A DNA stretch of 64,000 bases. Origin: Leifsonia tongyongensis (GTDB lineage: Bacteria > Actinomycetota > Actinomycetes > Actinomycetales > Microbacteriaceae). The position numbers and the translations under genes were made by a program. Within the stretch, counting starts at the first letter, position 1; each line of letters starts with the position of its first letter. Where the stretch lies: the NCBI RefSeq assembly GCF_010686705.1, contig NZ_JAAGWY010000004.1, positions 307,255-371,254 on the forward strand. The letters run 5' to 3'. The notes below the pieces were generated by a model. It saw only the letters and a program-made list of their open reading frames with translations. It was not told where the DNA came from and did no database searches. Of the stretch, positions 63,693 to 64,000 are shown one piece after another.

Positions 63693-63809
63693 TGTGTGTG
63701 CACTTGTGTGTGCGCGCTGCGGGAAACGGTGGGAAACAGGCGTTCATACGCCCTCGGGCTGACCGATCAAATCCCTTGATTTTCCGCCTGTCGGGACACC
63801 ACGGGAAAC
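63693..63809 (+). repeat. Right-end repeats: arm-type sites and GGGAAAC copies
   Basis: TGTGTGTGCA (63693-63702) and TGTGTGTGCG (63705-63714) match the left-end pair. GGGAAAC occurs at 63721, 63731 and 63803. Their placement between the last gene and the core fits integrase-arm and directionality-factor binding sites of attP. Confidence 0.5.
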
Positions 63810-63831
63810 AGTGGTTCATGCCGGTAGCGTC

Positions 63832-63875
63832 ACTGGGGGTCAAGGGGTCGCAGGTTCAAATCCTGTCAGCCCGAC
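63832..63875 (+). repeat. attR: 44-bp direct repeat, right copy
   Basis: Exact copy of 46697-46740; only the tRNA 3' half, so not a gene. It is followed by CGTTCT instead of CCA, showing the original host sequence downstream of the tRNA. Confidence 0.95.
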
Positions 63876-63881
63876 GTTCTG

Positions 63882-63919
63882 AAAATGGCGGGGTCACCAA
63901 AAGGTGGCCCCGCCATTTT
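63882..63919 (+). terminator. Original host terminator of the tRNA-Pro gene, displaced by the element
   Basis: Stem AAAATGGCGGGG / CCCCGCCATTTT with inner CACC/GGTG and an AAAA loop, directly behind the attR core. Before integration it would have ended the tRNA-Pro transcript. The last 80 bp of the window show no recognisable feature. Confidence 0.8.
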
Positions 63920-64000
63920 CATCACTCGCTGCTGACTATTGGGTCCCATCGCGCCGGTTCCGAGGAGCCGCGCAGCGGCTTCACGGCCGTGCCGATGGGC

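Noticed and set aside
63646..63843. 65-codon minus-strand frame at the right end of the element
   Set aside because: It covers the arm-type repeats and runs into the att core; the sequence lacks coding character.
63832..63875. Possible second tRNA-Pro gene
   Set aside because: Only the 3' half including part of the anticodon arm is present; no D arm or 5' acceptor strand precedes it, so it is the att duplicate.

Overview
The window is chromosomal DNA of a high-GC actinobacterium, most probably a member of the Microbacteriaceae. The evidence is the actinobacterial gene order (arg cluster, rrn operon, tlyA-nadK-recN, xerD-parA-scpA-scpB), the frequent GTG starts and 4-bp start/stop overlaps, the 16S/23S sequence including the high-GC Gram-positive insertion in 23S, and the strong GC bias at third codon positions. 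The genus cannot be fixed without a database search.

Layout. 3-1007 is the 3' end of pheT. 1345-9362 is a complete arginine cluster, argC-J-B-D-F-G-H, without argR. 9359-12814 carries a tiny membrane protein, a 3-methyladenine DNA glycosylase, a SatD/membrane-protein pair on the minus strand and tyrS. 13535-18846 is a complete 16S-23S-5S rRNA operon with two leader promoters and a strong terminator. 18965-34648 is a long core run: a TPR-like protein, a HAD phosphatase, a 55-aa protein, tlyA, nadK, recN, pyrG, a Nudix hydrolase, xerD, parA, scpA, scpB, rluB, tyrA, cmk and der. 34650-40143 is a more accessory stretch: an intact MarR regulator next to a decayed paralogue, a divergent isochorismatase/SnoaL gene set, a ferredoxin-CDGSH fusion, a DUF2252 protein, an orphan C-terminal fragment and a truncated glycosyltransferase. 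40238-46573 is a LacI-controlled sugar ABC importer with a glycoside hydrolase.

Mobile element. A tRNA-Pro(GGG) gene at 46666-46742 is the attachment site of a 17.1-kb element. A 44-bp exact duplication of the tRNA 3' part (46697-46740 and 63832-63875) bounds it. The left half reads tyrosine integrase, XRE regulator and two small genes, then divergently HTH, AlpA-like protein, small genes, RepA-like ATPase, an iteron/stem-loop region and a terminase-small-subunit-like gene. That is the order seen in phage-inducible chromosomal islands (phage satellites). The right half holds only the tail-tip part of a siphovirus (tape measure, minor tail/hub protein, S74-type fibre), a large serine integrase, a decayed resolvase and an integrase-arm-like fusion. 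No large terminase, portal, capsid, major tail protein or lysis gene is visible.

The most interesting candidate in the window is therefore this satellite-like island carrying tail-tip genes and two integrases of unrelated chemistry. Supporting details are paired arm-type repeats at both ends, a symmetric origin-like repeat cluster behind the RepA-like gene, an in-frame amber codon in the tail operon, and the way the element rebuilds the tRNA-Pro gene with an encoded CCA and a replacement terminator.
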